DNA of 64,000 nt from Marchantia polymorpha subsp. ruderalis (lineage: Eukaryota; Streptophyta; Marchantiopsida; Marchantiales; Marchantiaceae). The translations under genes and the position numbers were made by a program. Each line of letters opens with the position of its first letter. The stretch's first letter is position 1. Where the stretch lies: the NCBI GenBank assembly GCA_037833965.1, contig AP031356.1, positions 19,428,501 to 19,492,500 of the forward strand, given 5' to 3'. A model generated the notes under the pieces. It did not search any database. It was not told the DNA's origin and saw only the letters and a program-made list of their open reading frames with translations. Positions 1 through 11,098 of the stretch are shown piece by piece.

Positions 1-933
1 GACTTGGTTAGAGTCTTGTTGGAAAGAGCTCAACGCGGTGATTCTAACGAGCCCAAGAACGCCATGAACGGATGAGGACTCCGGGAGTTATGAAGGTCGC
101 AAGATACTCAGCTTCTCGTCTACGAGTAGGCGAGGAAAGTTTGTCCTATGCGCGGACGAAGGCAGTTTGCCTACGCGTAGGCGAAATAGGGTTTGACGTC
201 GGCGCGATGTCCGCCGCGAATGTTGCCTACTCGTAGGCGAGGGAACCTCTGCCCAGGCGGACGAGCGAAGTCCGCCTACGCACAGGCGCTTCGGCGTCGG
301 CGAGAAATCCGCCTTCGGCCCTAGAAATGCGCCTTCGGGGTTAAAAATTGTACGGCGCCTTCCGCGCCAGCGCAGCAGCGCGGACGGGCGAGGATCCACC
401 GGAGTAGTAAAATCCGTACGGACCGTACGGACTGTACGGATGGATGCGCCTTCGGTCGGACGGAGTGACGGCGACAAGAGCACCGACGGAGAGGCGAGAA
501 ATGGACAGACTGGACGGAGCCGGTTGACCGCGGTCAACGCCTTCGGCGCCAGCGTAGCAGCGCGGACGGAATTCACCTACGCGTAGGCGAGCGCCTACGC
601 ACAGGCAGATGAAGTTCCGCGCCGGCGGAGATTCCGCCTACGCAGAAGGGAGTTCAATTTTTGTCCGATGCGCGGACGATCGCTTTCGGCGGAGGGGGAT
701 TGGCCGAAGAGTGGTACGAACGAGTGTAGCGCGCAAGGCAAGAAATCTGCCTTCGGCGCTGCGCACCCATGTCCGCTGCGTAGTACGCTAGCGGAGTTCA
801 AATTGCCAAATTCGAGCGTGTGAGTTAAGTCGGCGTCGGCGGAGCGTGAAGCCGCGCGTGAGAGAGGAGGCCGTTATAGCGCGGAGCCGGCGCGGCCATC
901 AAGTGATTCGACCCTCACGACCGAGAGCCGACC

Positions 934-2842
934 ATGACCTTCGACCAGGAGACGGAGGACGCCCCATTCTTGAATTCGCGATTTCATTTTCTAGTGCGAG
1001 CTGCGCGCGTCCACCTGCTAGCTGTTAAACATTCTAGACATCGCCGCGCGAAGGATTACTTGTTGACTGAGAGAGAATTGAGTGCGCGCGATTTGGAATT
1101 GAGGGAGATTAGAGTTTGCAGAGGGAGCAAGAAGCTCGAGCGGAGCAGAGAGAGAGTTGGCGAGTAAGCTAATTTCAAGAACGCGATGTCAAGACTGAAC
1201 AGGCTGCGGATGCTGCCCTCCGGCTTCCACAGAACGGGTTGCGTGCCTTCGAGGAGCGGCTGATTGCAAGAAAGCTTGATTTCTTGCTGTGGGGATGGAA
1301 TTACATTTGTGTGGACATGATGCGCGAATGGCTGGAGCCGGAGCGACCACCTACGCGCGGATTGCGTCCGCACGTAGATCGATGGACCGTCCACGATTGG
1401 ACGCAGGCATTGGGGAGGTGTGCCGGCACCGACGGATACCTCCTCTTTGATAATGAGAGCGTCAAGGTGTCGAAGCAGGACGAGGCGCAATTTGTGGAAT
1501 TGTTCAAACGGGAGAGGCCTACCAAGAATGGGTACAAGACCCCGACTACAAAGATCGCTTTCGCCAAACTTTAGCGGCAGCGCTGCTGCAATTGCTGCAG
1601 CCACACCGCACCTCATACATCACCTTGTGGCAGGTTTCTTTTGTGGAGCTCATCTTGGCCGGAGCTCCAGTTCACTGGGCGAGCATCCTGCACAGAGTGA
1701 TGCGACAGCACGCCTTCGAGGAGAAGGGGGGAACTCTCAATCAACTCTCCCCTTTCTTGATCAACTTCTATCGGCAGAGGAACTGTCTGACCGCGGCGGA
1801 GCTCGCTCGCTTTCCGCCATTGTCCGTCGACCATCCCGGGAAGTATGTGCGGGATAACAAGGTCGACACCGATGCAGAGGATTCACCAGCTTCTACTCCG
1901 CCGACATGGCGGGACGAGGGAAGAAGCACACCCGCAGCAAGAGTGCCGCGGAAGCGACGATGGAGAGAGGAGTCAGAGGAGGAGCATCATCGAGAACCCA
2001 CTGCTCCCATACGACAACGGCCACTGCACGAAGTGTGCAGCCGGCCGAAGCAGAAGGCGCGCAGGCTTGTGTTACCAGCCAGCAGCGCGGACACGGCGAC
2101 GATCGCCACGGAGAAGGGAAGTGCGTCACCGGAGAGGATCGAGAGAGCGTGGACGTCCACAGGAGCGGCGGACCACGCTACACCCCCGACGGACGAGAGG
2201 CGGCCTTCGGGCCAAGGGCCTCCGGAGTTACCACGTGCGATGCGGACGAGTGTTCCGCCTACGCACAGGCGATTTCCAGCGGATAGGCGACCTCAAGCGG
2301 ACGTGGACCTCTGCCTACGCGTAGGCCTACGCGTAGGCAGAGAAAGTTCGCCTACGCACAGGCGGCCGCCTACGAGTAAGCAGGATTCACCCCCAATACA
2401 ACGTAGGAAGGGGAAGGAGCCGGCGGAAGATCCGCCTTTGGGTCAAGGGCCTTCGGGACCAGACCCTCCGCGGCATAACGCGCCGCGATTTGCGCCTTCG
2501 GCGCCAGGGCCGCAAGGCCAACGAGTTTTGAGCAGGGAGCGTGCGGAGACCGCACCTTCGGCGGGTAATCCGCCTGCTGCGCCTTCGGCGGTAGGGCCTT
2601 CGGGGCCAGGTACATCGGGTGAGCGGCCTTCGGCTCTGTCGCCTTCGGCGCTGCGCCTGCGGCGGACCAGGCGCCGGTACTTGCGTCTACGCGCAGGCCA
2701 GACGCAGCCCTCACGCAGGACCTAACGGAGGAGCGGATTGTCTGTCCGCGGGACGAAATTCGGGTGTGCGATGCGCAATTACACCCCGCACAGACACATT
2801 CCGCTCGATCGCCTTCGGCGGCGGACGTAGGCGGCGAAGAGG
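934..2842 (+). pseudogene. LTR-encoded ORF, decayed copy in the old LTR (part 1)
   Basis: Homologous to the intact 1040-codon ORF at 15023-18145 (- strand). It starts with MTFDQETEDAPFLNSRF at 934, the same start as the young copies. The frame breaks after about 77 codons (stop near 1167), resumes at about 1239-1574 with the WGWNYIC and RWTVHDW region, breaks again, and resumes at 1592-2725 with LQPHRTSYITLWQVSF through the proline-rich middle before another shift. The copy is therefore inactivated by several frameshifts, but residue-level similarity to the young copies is high throughout the N-terminal domain. Continues at 19379 and 36300. Confidence 0.85.
2838..2842. repeat. Target site duplication AGAGG, left copy
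   Basis: AGAGG directly precedes the TGTAATAA end of the - strand element and recurs at 19374-19378 directly after its other end (TACCACA). A 5-bp duplication is normal for Ty3/gypsy integration. The old-LTR sequence reads continuously when the element and one copy of the TSD are removed. Confidence 0.95.
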
Positions 2843-5800
2843 TGTAATAACCCACTAAAGGCTAAAACTGCAATATAGTGGTAGAAAGGTCGAACCCACA
2901 GGGACAGAGGAACACACAGGGTACAAAGTGTCACGTTTTAACAGACTATTGAGGAGTTTGAATTCTCAGGCAACTGTCACTCCCAGAAATACTGCAAGTG
3001 TCCACTCGGAGCGCACTCGGAGGTCGCACAGTGCAGCGTAACACACACACCCACACACACCTGAAACTACAGAAATACAACCCAGAGATCCGTTAGGACC
3101 TCTACTTCAAGATTTCAGGGGGAAAGTCTCTCGCGAGCACACTCGGCAAAGCTGCGGGCAGTGACTTCCAACTCCGGCTTTTACAACACTTCCACTAGCT
3201 TGCTGCTAGTGTAGGAAACCCGGTTTGGACTGCCTACTTCGGATCGAAGTCACTCCTACGCGGTGAACAACACTCTCAACTCACAAAACGCGCAGAGAAC
3301 ACAGGTCCGCACTGAAGGACTCACTGTGAAACATTCCAGTAACACAACAACAGTCTATTGAAGAGTTTTAATTCTCAGGCACTTGTCATTCCCAGAAATA
3401 CTACAGGGGTTACCCTCAAGGCACCTGCTGCAGCGTAACCTGAATTTACAACCAAGGCTTACACGAAGTAGCAAAACTTCACTTTGGCATTCAAGGGAAA
3501 AATCCCAAGGAGTACAATCAGAAAGAAACACTCGAAGGTGTAGGGGCGAAGCTGTTCAAGTATCTAACTAGTCACTGGCTCTGAGCATCGGCAGTCACCC
3601 GCAGGTGCAGATCCGAACTACTCAAGTCTCTAACCAATGTACTAGCTCTGAACATTCGGCCGAAGGCCTTCAGCTACAAAATGCGGAACGCTAAGTTGTA
3701 ACTCCTCGTGCGTGGTGACAGAACTCAAGGACACAAACACGCAAAGGAAATGGGTTCCTGATCTGCACTTCTGATGGAAAAGAACCCCAGGCAAAACGCC
3801 TGGAACTATTTTATACCTTCTAAGTCCTACCTAACACTACACTGCACTACGCTATACGCCTGCACGGAACCACGCTACACTACACTCCGCGGAACCTGTA
3901 CTACGTCTCCTGCGCGGCCGACTGCCGCGCACTAACTCCCTACCCTGCCACTCTTCCGCTCGACTGCGCAGTCCCAACCGCTGCAACGCCGCGGACACCT
4001 CCTCTTCGAGGGCGGACATGGTATCCTGTGCCTTCGACAGAAAGGCTTCGAGCTTCTTTGCTACCTTCCGCCGACTCCTACTGTCGCCTGACAACAACCC
4101 GGCTGCGCGCAATTCAAACTCACGCAGTGTGAGTTTCTCCTGCGCCTTCACTTCCCAGTGGGCGTAGCCCTTGAGACAGTGGGCGACTCGCCTCGCCGTC
4201 TCCACCTTCGTGCGATCCGCCTCCTTCCTGCGATCCTCTTCAATCATCACTAATTGCGATTCGGCTTCAGCACGTTGCGCTCTCAATTCGCCACACTCTG
4301 ACTGCAACCTGCGGATTAATTCTTCATCCGCCTGCCGTGCGAGCTGACATTGTTCCAACAACCGCGTCTGTCGCACGAGCTCCTCTGACAAAATCCGATT
4401 CTGGGCCTGCTCAGAGTTGAGTGCTTCCTTGACCTTCACCTGCTCCTTGGTGAGCTCGCCCAGTTTCTCATCCTTCATCTTCTCGGTGTGCTTGTAGAAT
4501 TTCTGATTAAGCTTGTACTGACCCCACAAGCACGCATGCTTCTCCTTCAAGTCCCTCAACTCCTGGTCCACTCTAGCTAATAGCTTGCTGGTGTGGACTT
4601 TAGTGCGAGTCCGCCTGCGCACTAACTCGATGTAAGATCCCGGCTGGAGTGGGTCGGCGTATTTATCGACCTTGCGATCCAAGTACCGCAGCAACGGAAT
4701 CACCTGCTCAGAGAGCGCCGCCGCCGGCGCTCCAACAATTTCCTCCTCCTCCTCCTCGGTGTCTTCTGCTCCTGACATTTCTTCCGTGGAGCCTCCGTCG
4801 TCATCATCCGAGTGGAGAATTTCAGTCGCCATTGATTGCGTCGGCGACTGCCCCGAGTGGGGCTGCACGTCGTCGACGTGTGCTGCCTGCGAAGGCACGG
4901 CTGCAGCCTCGCTGCTCGTCGCCAAAATGTCTAAGGCGGAAGGCGAATGTACCCGAGCGGCATCCCCGTCGCTCGCTGGTTGATTGCCTACCGCGTTCTC
5001 TCTGTCGCCGTCGTCCGCCGCCGAAGGCGGTCGAGCGGAGGGTGGCTGCGCGGGGTTTGATTGCGCATCGCGCATCGAGGTTTCATCCCGCGGACAGTCA
5101 CTCCGCTCCTCCGTCTGCTGCTCCCTTGATCGGTCCGTGGGGACTGTGCCCGGCCCGTGCGCAGGCGCGTTTGCCGGCGCCTTGTCCGCCGCAGGCGTAG
5201 CGCCGCGGACATCTATCGCCGAAGGCGACATGGCCGGGGGCCGCACGCCCGATGTTCCTTGGCCTATAGGCCCTACCGCCAAAGGCGCATCTATCGGCGG
5301 ACTTCCCGCCGATGGTGCGGCCTCCGCACGCTCTTTGCTCGTATCTCCTCGGCTCGAAGGCCCTGGCGCCAAAGGCGCAAATTGCGGCGCGTGGTGCGCC
5401 GGAGGGTCTGGCCCCGAGGGCCGGTGTCTCGTAGGCGGTTATTTCGCCGGCTCCTTCCCCTTCCTACGTTGGAACGGGGGTGATTCTTGCCTGTGCACAG
5501 GCGGCACGTGTGGAGGTGTCCTGTGCACAGGCGACCTGTGCACAGGTGAGCGCCTGTGCACAGGCGGACTGCTCCTTCCCACGCGTAAGCGTAGATCCAC
5601 GTCCACTTGTGTTCGCCGGTCCGCGGAGGCTCGTCCGTCCGCGAAGGTTTGCCTGTGCGCGAACTGAACATCTGTCCGCATCGCACGTGGTAACTCCGGA
5701 GGCCCTTGGCCCGTAGGCGGCCTCTCTCCCGACGAGGTTGCAGCGTGGCCCGTTGCTCCTGCGGTGGTCCGCGCTTCCTCTCGCCTCTCTGGCGACGCAC

Positions 5801-8217
5801 TTCCTATCTCCGTCGCAATTGTCGCCGTGTCTGCACTGTCAGCTGGCAACACCAGTCTGCGTGCCTTCTGCTTCGGCCGGCTGTATGGCTCGCACAGCGG
5901 CCGCGGTCGAATGGGAGCAGAGGGTTCTTGATGCTGCTCCTCTTCAGACTCTTCCCTCCATCGCCGCTTCCGCGGCACTCGCGCTGCAGGGGTGTGTCTC
6001 CCTTCGTCCCTCCGTCGTGATGGGGTAGAAGTCGGTGACTCCTCTGCATCAGTATCGACCTCGTTCTCCCGCACATACTTCCCGGGATGGTCGATGGACA
6101 ATGGCGGAAAATGTTCAAGCTCCGCCGCTGTCAAACAATTCCGCTGTCGATAAAAATTGATGAGGAAGGGAGAAAGATGGTTTAGAGTTCCCCCCTTCTC
6201 CTCAAACGCGTGCTGTCGCATCACCCTGTGCAGGATGCTCGCCCAGTGAATTGGAGTTCCCTCGATGACGCACTCCACAAAAGAGACCTGCCACAATGTG
6301 ATGTAGCAGGCGCGGTGCGGCTGCAGTAATTGCATCAGCGCCGCGGACAAAGTCCGGCGAAATCGATCCTTGTAATCACGGGTCCTGTACCCATTCTTGG
6401 TAGACCTCCCGGTCTTGAACAGCTCCACAAATTGCGCCTCTTCTTGCTTGGTCACCTTGATGCTCTCACTGTCGAAAAGGAGATGCCCTGGCATGCCAGC
6501 ACATCTTCCCAACGCCTGCGCCCAATCTTGGACTGTCCACCGATCAACATGCGGACGCAATCCGCGCGAGGGTGGTCCCTGTGGCTCTAGCCACTCGCGC
6601 ACCATATTCGCACAGATGTAATTCCATCCCCATAGCAAGAAATCGAGCTTTCTTGCTATTAAGCGCTCCTCGAAAGCGCGCAGCCCGTTCTGCGGTAGGC
6701 GAAGTGGCACCATCCGCAATCTGCTCGGTCTCGTCATTGCGTTCCTGGGGTTCGCTCGCCCGCTCATTCTACTTCGGCACTGCCCGTGCTTCTTTCTCTC
6801 TCGGCAAACTCTAATCGCCCTCAATTCCAAATCACGCGCACTCACTTCTCCCTCAATCAACAAGAATTCTCCTGTGCGACGACGTCGAGAATGTTCCGCA
6901 GCCAGCAGATGGATGCGCGCAGCGCGCACAAGAGATTGGAATCGCGAATTCAAGAATGGGACGTTCTCCGCCGCCCGGTCGAAGGTCATGGTCGGCTCTT
7001 GGTCGTGAAGAACGTCTCACTTGATGGCCGCGCCGGCTGTACGCTGGAACGGTCTTCGCTCTCACGCGCGGCTTCACGCTCCGCCGTCGTCGATTAAACT
7101 ATCACGCTCGAATTGGCGGATTTGAACTCCGCGAGCGTGTCACCCTGCGGACATGGGGGCGTAGCGCCGAAGGCGAGTTTTCCGCCTTGCGCGGTACACT
7201 TGTTCGTACCGCCCCTCGGCCAATCTCCTTCTGCCTTGACGCGTGTGTCCGCATGTCGGACAAAAATTCAACTCCTGCCTGTGCGCAGGCAGGAGCCTCG
7301 GCGGATTCTTCGCCGGCGCGTAACTTGAACATCCTCCTGTGCACAGGCGTATTCCGTCCGCGGCGCTGCGCTGGCGCGGAAGGCGTTGACCGTGGTCAGC
7401 CGTCTCCGTCCAGTCTGTCCGTTCCTTGTCTCTCCGTCGGCGCTTCCGTCGCCGCAACTCCGTCCGTCCAAGAGCGCATCCACCCGTGCCGTCCGCATGG
7501 TCCGTACCGATTGGATTACTCTGGCGGCTCTTCCGACGTACGCGGCGCTGCGCTGGCGCGGAAGGCGCCGTACACTTTCTACCTCACAAGGCGCATTTCT
7601 AGGGCCCAAGGCGGATTTCACGCCGACGCCGAAGTGCCTGTGCACAGGCGCACGCCTGTGCGTAGGCGGACTTCGCGCCTTCCCTAACCCTACTTCGCCT
7701 GTGCACAGGCGAACGCCTTCGTCCGCGCATAGGACAAAACTTGATTCCTCCTTCCGCGTAGGCGGAATTCGCGCCGGTGGCGAACTCCTTCCGCCGTAGG
7801 TGACCGCCTCCGTTTCTTCCAGTAGCGATAACTCCCTAAGTCCTCGTCCGTTCCGAGCGTTCTTGGGCTCGTTGGAATCAGCGCGTCGAGCTCTTTCCAA
7901 CGGGACCCTAACTTGGTCAAGGCGCCCGAGGGTTGACCTAATTACGGGGGTTTCCCTACAGCCGCGGACGCAACCTCCGAAGGCGGGTTTTGCGCCTTGC
8001 GCCGTAGAGATCCTAACTGCAGAGCTCGCAGGGAGGGTGGTGCCTGTCCTTACTGCGGCACCCCAAATCCCAGATTCTACAAGATCCCTCGAGAATCCCC
8101 GCGATCTTCCGGATTCACTCTGTTTTGATGTACCGAAGGCTATTTACAATGCTGCCAGGGTACAGTTTTCCAAAAATGTTTTAATTTCCTCAAAATTGCC
8201 AAAAGTGGGGTACCACA
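2843..8217 (-). repeat. 3' LTR of the - strand element (5375 bp)
   Basis: Begins TGTAATAACC and ends GGTACCACA on the + strand, that is TGTGGTACC...TTATTACA in element orientation. It carries the LTR-encoded ORF with one premature stop, a TATA box downstream of the ORF (in + coordinates just left of the ORF stop), and about 0.95 kb of R/U5 (2843 to about 3790). It is 15 bp longer than the 5' LTR because of one extra CCTGTGCACAGG palindrome unit near 5520-5545. Confidence 0.95.
3852..6989 (-). pseudogene. LTR-encoded ORF in 3' LTR, one nonsense mutation
   Basis: Same ORF as 15023-18145, five codons longer in the proline-rich middle (an extra SPVHR unit). It is open apart from one TAA at 5439-5441 (complement), where the intact copy has two GAA codons: here they read AAA TAA. 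Translation would stop after about 516 residues, removing the acidic patch and coiled coil. Several other substitutions against the 5' LTR copy are visible, including CG to CA or TG changes. Start MTFDRAAENVPF is shared by all copies. Confidence 0.9.
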
Positions 8218-8230
8218 TGCCCCCCTCCTC
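8218..8230 (-). other. Polypurine tract of the - strand element
   Basis: Complement reads GAGGAGGGGGGCA directly before the TGTGGTACC start of the 3' LTR, the expected place for plus-strand priming. The identical tract sits at 30891-30903 in the + element. Confidence 0.9.
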
Positions 8231-8254
8231 AATTGTGAGCGCCCACGCGAACAC

Positions 8255-11086
8255 TCACATGTGGTATTTCTTCAACCGCCACCCGTTCACTCGGGTGCCT
8301 AACAAATCGCCGGCCAGGTCCGCAAGTTGGATGGATCCATTCGGGAAGACTTCGACAACCCTGTAAGGTCCCATCCATCTTAGGTGTAGTTTGCCTGGGA
8401 ATCTGGCATGCCTGCTGTCGTAGAGCAATGCCAAATCACCCGCCTGCAGTAGTACCGGTTTGATCTTTTTATCGTATCTCTCCTTTCGGCGAAGCTGGAT
8501 TTTCCTGGTGCGATCTTCGGCGTCTCGTCTCCTCTCATCCAGCAGCGTGACCTCCTGTAACCTGTAGAGCTGACTCTCCTCTGCGCCCATCCTCTGCAAA
8601 TCCAACGTTCGTTGGGTGGGTACTTCAAATTCGATCGGGAGGATCGGGTGTTGCCCATACACCAGAAAGTATGGTGTCTGCTTGGTCGTGATCTTCTCAG
8701 CTGTGCGGTACGCCCATAGAGCGGCTGCTAGCTTCGTATCCCAGTCGTGAGCGTGATTCACCGTGACCTTGAGTAGTATTTTACACAGCAGACCATTGGA
8801 CTTCTCCGTCAGTCCATTTGCCTTGGGATTGTATGGAGTAGTCTTCCGGTGCTTGATGTGGAAGTACCGTGTCAGATCTTCGATGATCTGATTCAGAAAA
8901 TGCGTGCCCCGGTCGCTGACTAGCTCTAAGGGACATCCGTAGCGTGTGATGATCGACTCAAACAAGAATGCTGCCAGTGTGGCAGCATCATCCCTTCTGG
9001 TGGCCCTGGCCTCTACCATTTTGGTGGCGTAGTCCGTTGCTACCAGAATGTAGCGCCTTCGTGTACTTCTAGTCACTGGTTGTATCGGCCCTACAAAGTC
9101 AATACCCCACTTTTCGAAAGGTGCTAGAGGCATGATGGGAGTCAGGGGCCAGCGTGTTGTAGGCGTCGGTCTCCCCGTCCTCTGGCAACTGTCGCACTTG
9201 CGGATGTAATCGAGAACATCCTTAAACATGGTCGGCCACCAATACCCCGCATTTAGGATCTTTGTGACCGTGTTCCTGGTGGCATAGTGTCCACCCGCCT
9301 CCTCTGTATGCATCGCACTCACTATTCTTGGTACCTCTGATTCCTCCAGGCATCTGCATAAGCGCTCATCTGCCATTTTCTTGAACAAAACCCCCTGCTG
9401 GAGTTAGTACGGACCTGCCTTATGAATAAAGACAGTTCGCTGTTCCAAATCCATGCCTTCAGGACAGTGGAGGGTTAGCAGATATCGATACAGGTCGGCA
9501 TAGCGGGACTCATGTCCTGCAGACAACTGAAATAACTCTTCATCTGGAAAATCGTCCACCAATTCCTCCTCTGTCGGCTGTGTCCATAATCGGGACAAGT
9601 AATCCGCATTTTCGTGGTGCACCCCTTTCCTGGTCTGGACTGTGTAGGTGAACTCTTGTAGTAACAACACCCACCTGGCGATCCGACCGGATAGGTCGGC
9701 TTTCTTGACTAGGTGTTGCAATGCGTAGTGGTCCACATGGAACACAAACTCGTAGCAGATTAGGTAGTGACGGAACTTTTTACAGGAGTACACCATCCCC
9801 AACGCTTCTCTCTCCGTCGTGGTGTACTTCCGCTCTGCTAGAGACAGCTGTCGGCTCGCGAAGTAGATCGGGTAGTCCTTTTTGTTGTCATCCTTTTGAC
9901 TCAGTACTACACCGATGGCGAATGCCGAGGTGTCAACGTAAACATGGAATGGTCGATTCCAGTCTGGACTCCTTAGTACGGGAGCAGTCGTGAGTTTCGC
10001 TTTAAGAGTCTCAAATGCTGACTGCTGGTTCGCACCCCAAGCATAAGGCTCGTCCTTCTTCAACAACTTGGTCAGGTCCGCCGCCAGTATTGCATACAGG
10101 TGTATGAATCTTCGGTAGTAGCCCACATGACCCAGGAATGCTCGCAGCTCTCTTAGATTCGTGGGTGGCTCAAGCTCGAGTATAACCTTGACCTTCTCGA
10201 TGTCCACCGCAATGCCGTCTGCCGAGACCCGATGACCCAACAAGATCCCACTAGTCATGAAGAAAAAGCACTTCTCGGGATGCAGTGATAAACTGCTCTC
10301 TCTACATTTATCGAAGGTCTGCTTCAAGTGACTTAGGTGTTCAGACCGCTTCCCAAAGACACAGAAGTCATCTATGAATATTTCCAGGAACTTCCTCAGT
10401 TGTTCCTGAAAGATATTGGTCATCATCCGTTGAAAGGTGGCAGGCGCGTTGCACAGACCGAAGGGCATCTTGTGGTATGCGTAAGTTCCCCAGTCGGTTG
10501 TGAACGTAGTTTTATCCTTGTCCTGTTCACGGATAGACACCTGATTGTAACCTGAGAACCCATCCAGGAAGCTATAACATTCATGTCCTGCGACATGGTC
10601 TAGAATGGCATCCGTGAATGGCAACGGGTGATGATCCTTGCGTGTTGCTGCATTCAACTTCCGGAAATCCTGACACACTCGTATCTTACCCGTCAACTTC
10701 TTGGGTACGATAACAATCGGCGACACCCACTCGCTGCTGAGCACAGGGTAAATAATTCCAGCGCTCAAGTACTTATCTATCTCCTCTTTAACTAGCAAGG
10801 AGTATTTTGGGTTGAGGCGATACGGGCGCTGTCGTATGGGTACTGAGTCGTCCAGTAAATCAATACGGTGTTCCCCATACCGTGCAGGTATCCCCTTCAT
10901 GTCTTCGATCTTCCAGGCGAAGACGTCGACATAATGGCTAAGGAATGCCTGTACTTTCCTTAGCTCGTCTCCTCTCACTGCGCTTGATACCTTCAAGCGC
11001 TTGCTGGGACTGAGTTGTACTTCGTGACAGTCACTAGGGTCGACAATGCCCTCGGTGTGACTCGTCTCACTCCTTCCCAGTCCCAC
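8255..11086 (-). pseudogene. pol (RT-RNase H-integrase) of - element, one in-frame stop
   Basis: Ty3/gypsy polymerase without its own protease, read in frame from the Gag-protease ORF through the UAG at 11096-11098. The N-terminal part (9404-11086) has reverse transcriptase with the FIDD catalytic box and the MPFGLCNAP motif, then RNase H with YVDTSAF, TEREAL and HVDHYAL. The C-terminal part (8255-9388) is integrase with an HHCC zinc finger (CDSC pair), the DDE residues in GIDFVGP, SDRGTH and GLTEKSN, and a GPY/F-like end (MGPYRVVEVF). A TAA at 9404-9406 replaces the CAA (Gln) present in the + element and separates RT-RNase H from integrase. Apart from that codon the frame is open. Confidence 0.93.
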
Positions 11087-11089
11087 AGT

Positions 11090-11098
11090 TAATTGCTA
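11090..11098 (-). promoter_or_regulatory. Stop-codon readthrough signal UAG-CAA-UUA between gag-pro and pol
   Basis: On the - strand GAA is followed by TAG CAA TTA, with pol continuing in the same frame. UAG followed by CAR-YYA is the leaky stop context known from tobamovirus replicase. It is identical in the + element (28023-28031). This implies Pol is made as a Gag-Pol fusion by suppression of one UAG rather than by frameshifting. Confidence 0.8.

Larger units (their letters stand above)
1..2842 (+). mobile_element. Old LTR of the giant-LTR Ty3/gypsy family, left segment
   Basis: Aligns along its length with the younger LTRs, for example position 1 onward with 20016 onward. The first ~300 bp of the LTR lie before the window. 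It is interrupted at 2842 by the - strand element and resumes at 19379, then at 36300. Bases 1-930 are U3 without a convincing gene, rich in GC palindromes of the form GCCTACGCGTAGGC; 934 onward is a broken copy of the LTR-encoded ORF. Whether this is a solo LTR or the 3' LTR of an element lying upstream cannot be told from the window. At its far end (37763) no primer binding site follows, so it is not a 5' LTR. Confidence 0.9.

Noticed and set aside
2843..8217. Reading the two copies of the - element LTR as separate solo insertions
   Set aside because: PBS, gag, pol and PPT lie between them in correct order, and the TSD is only at the outer edges.
8255..8400. Chromodomain after integrase
   Set aside because: The integrase C-terminus ends in a GPY/F-like module and KKYHM with no chromodomain motif, so this is not a chromovirus.
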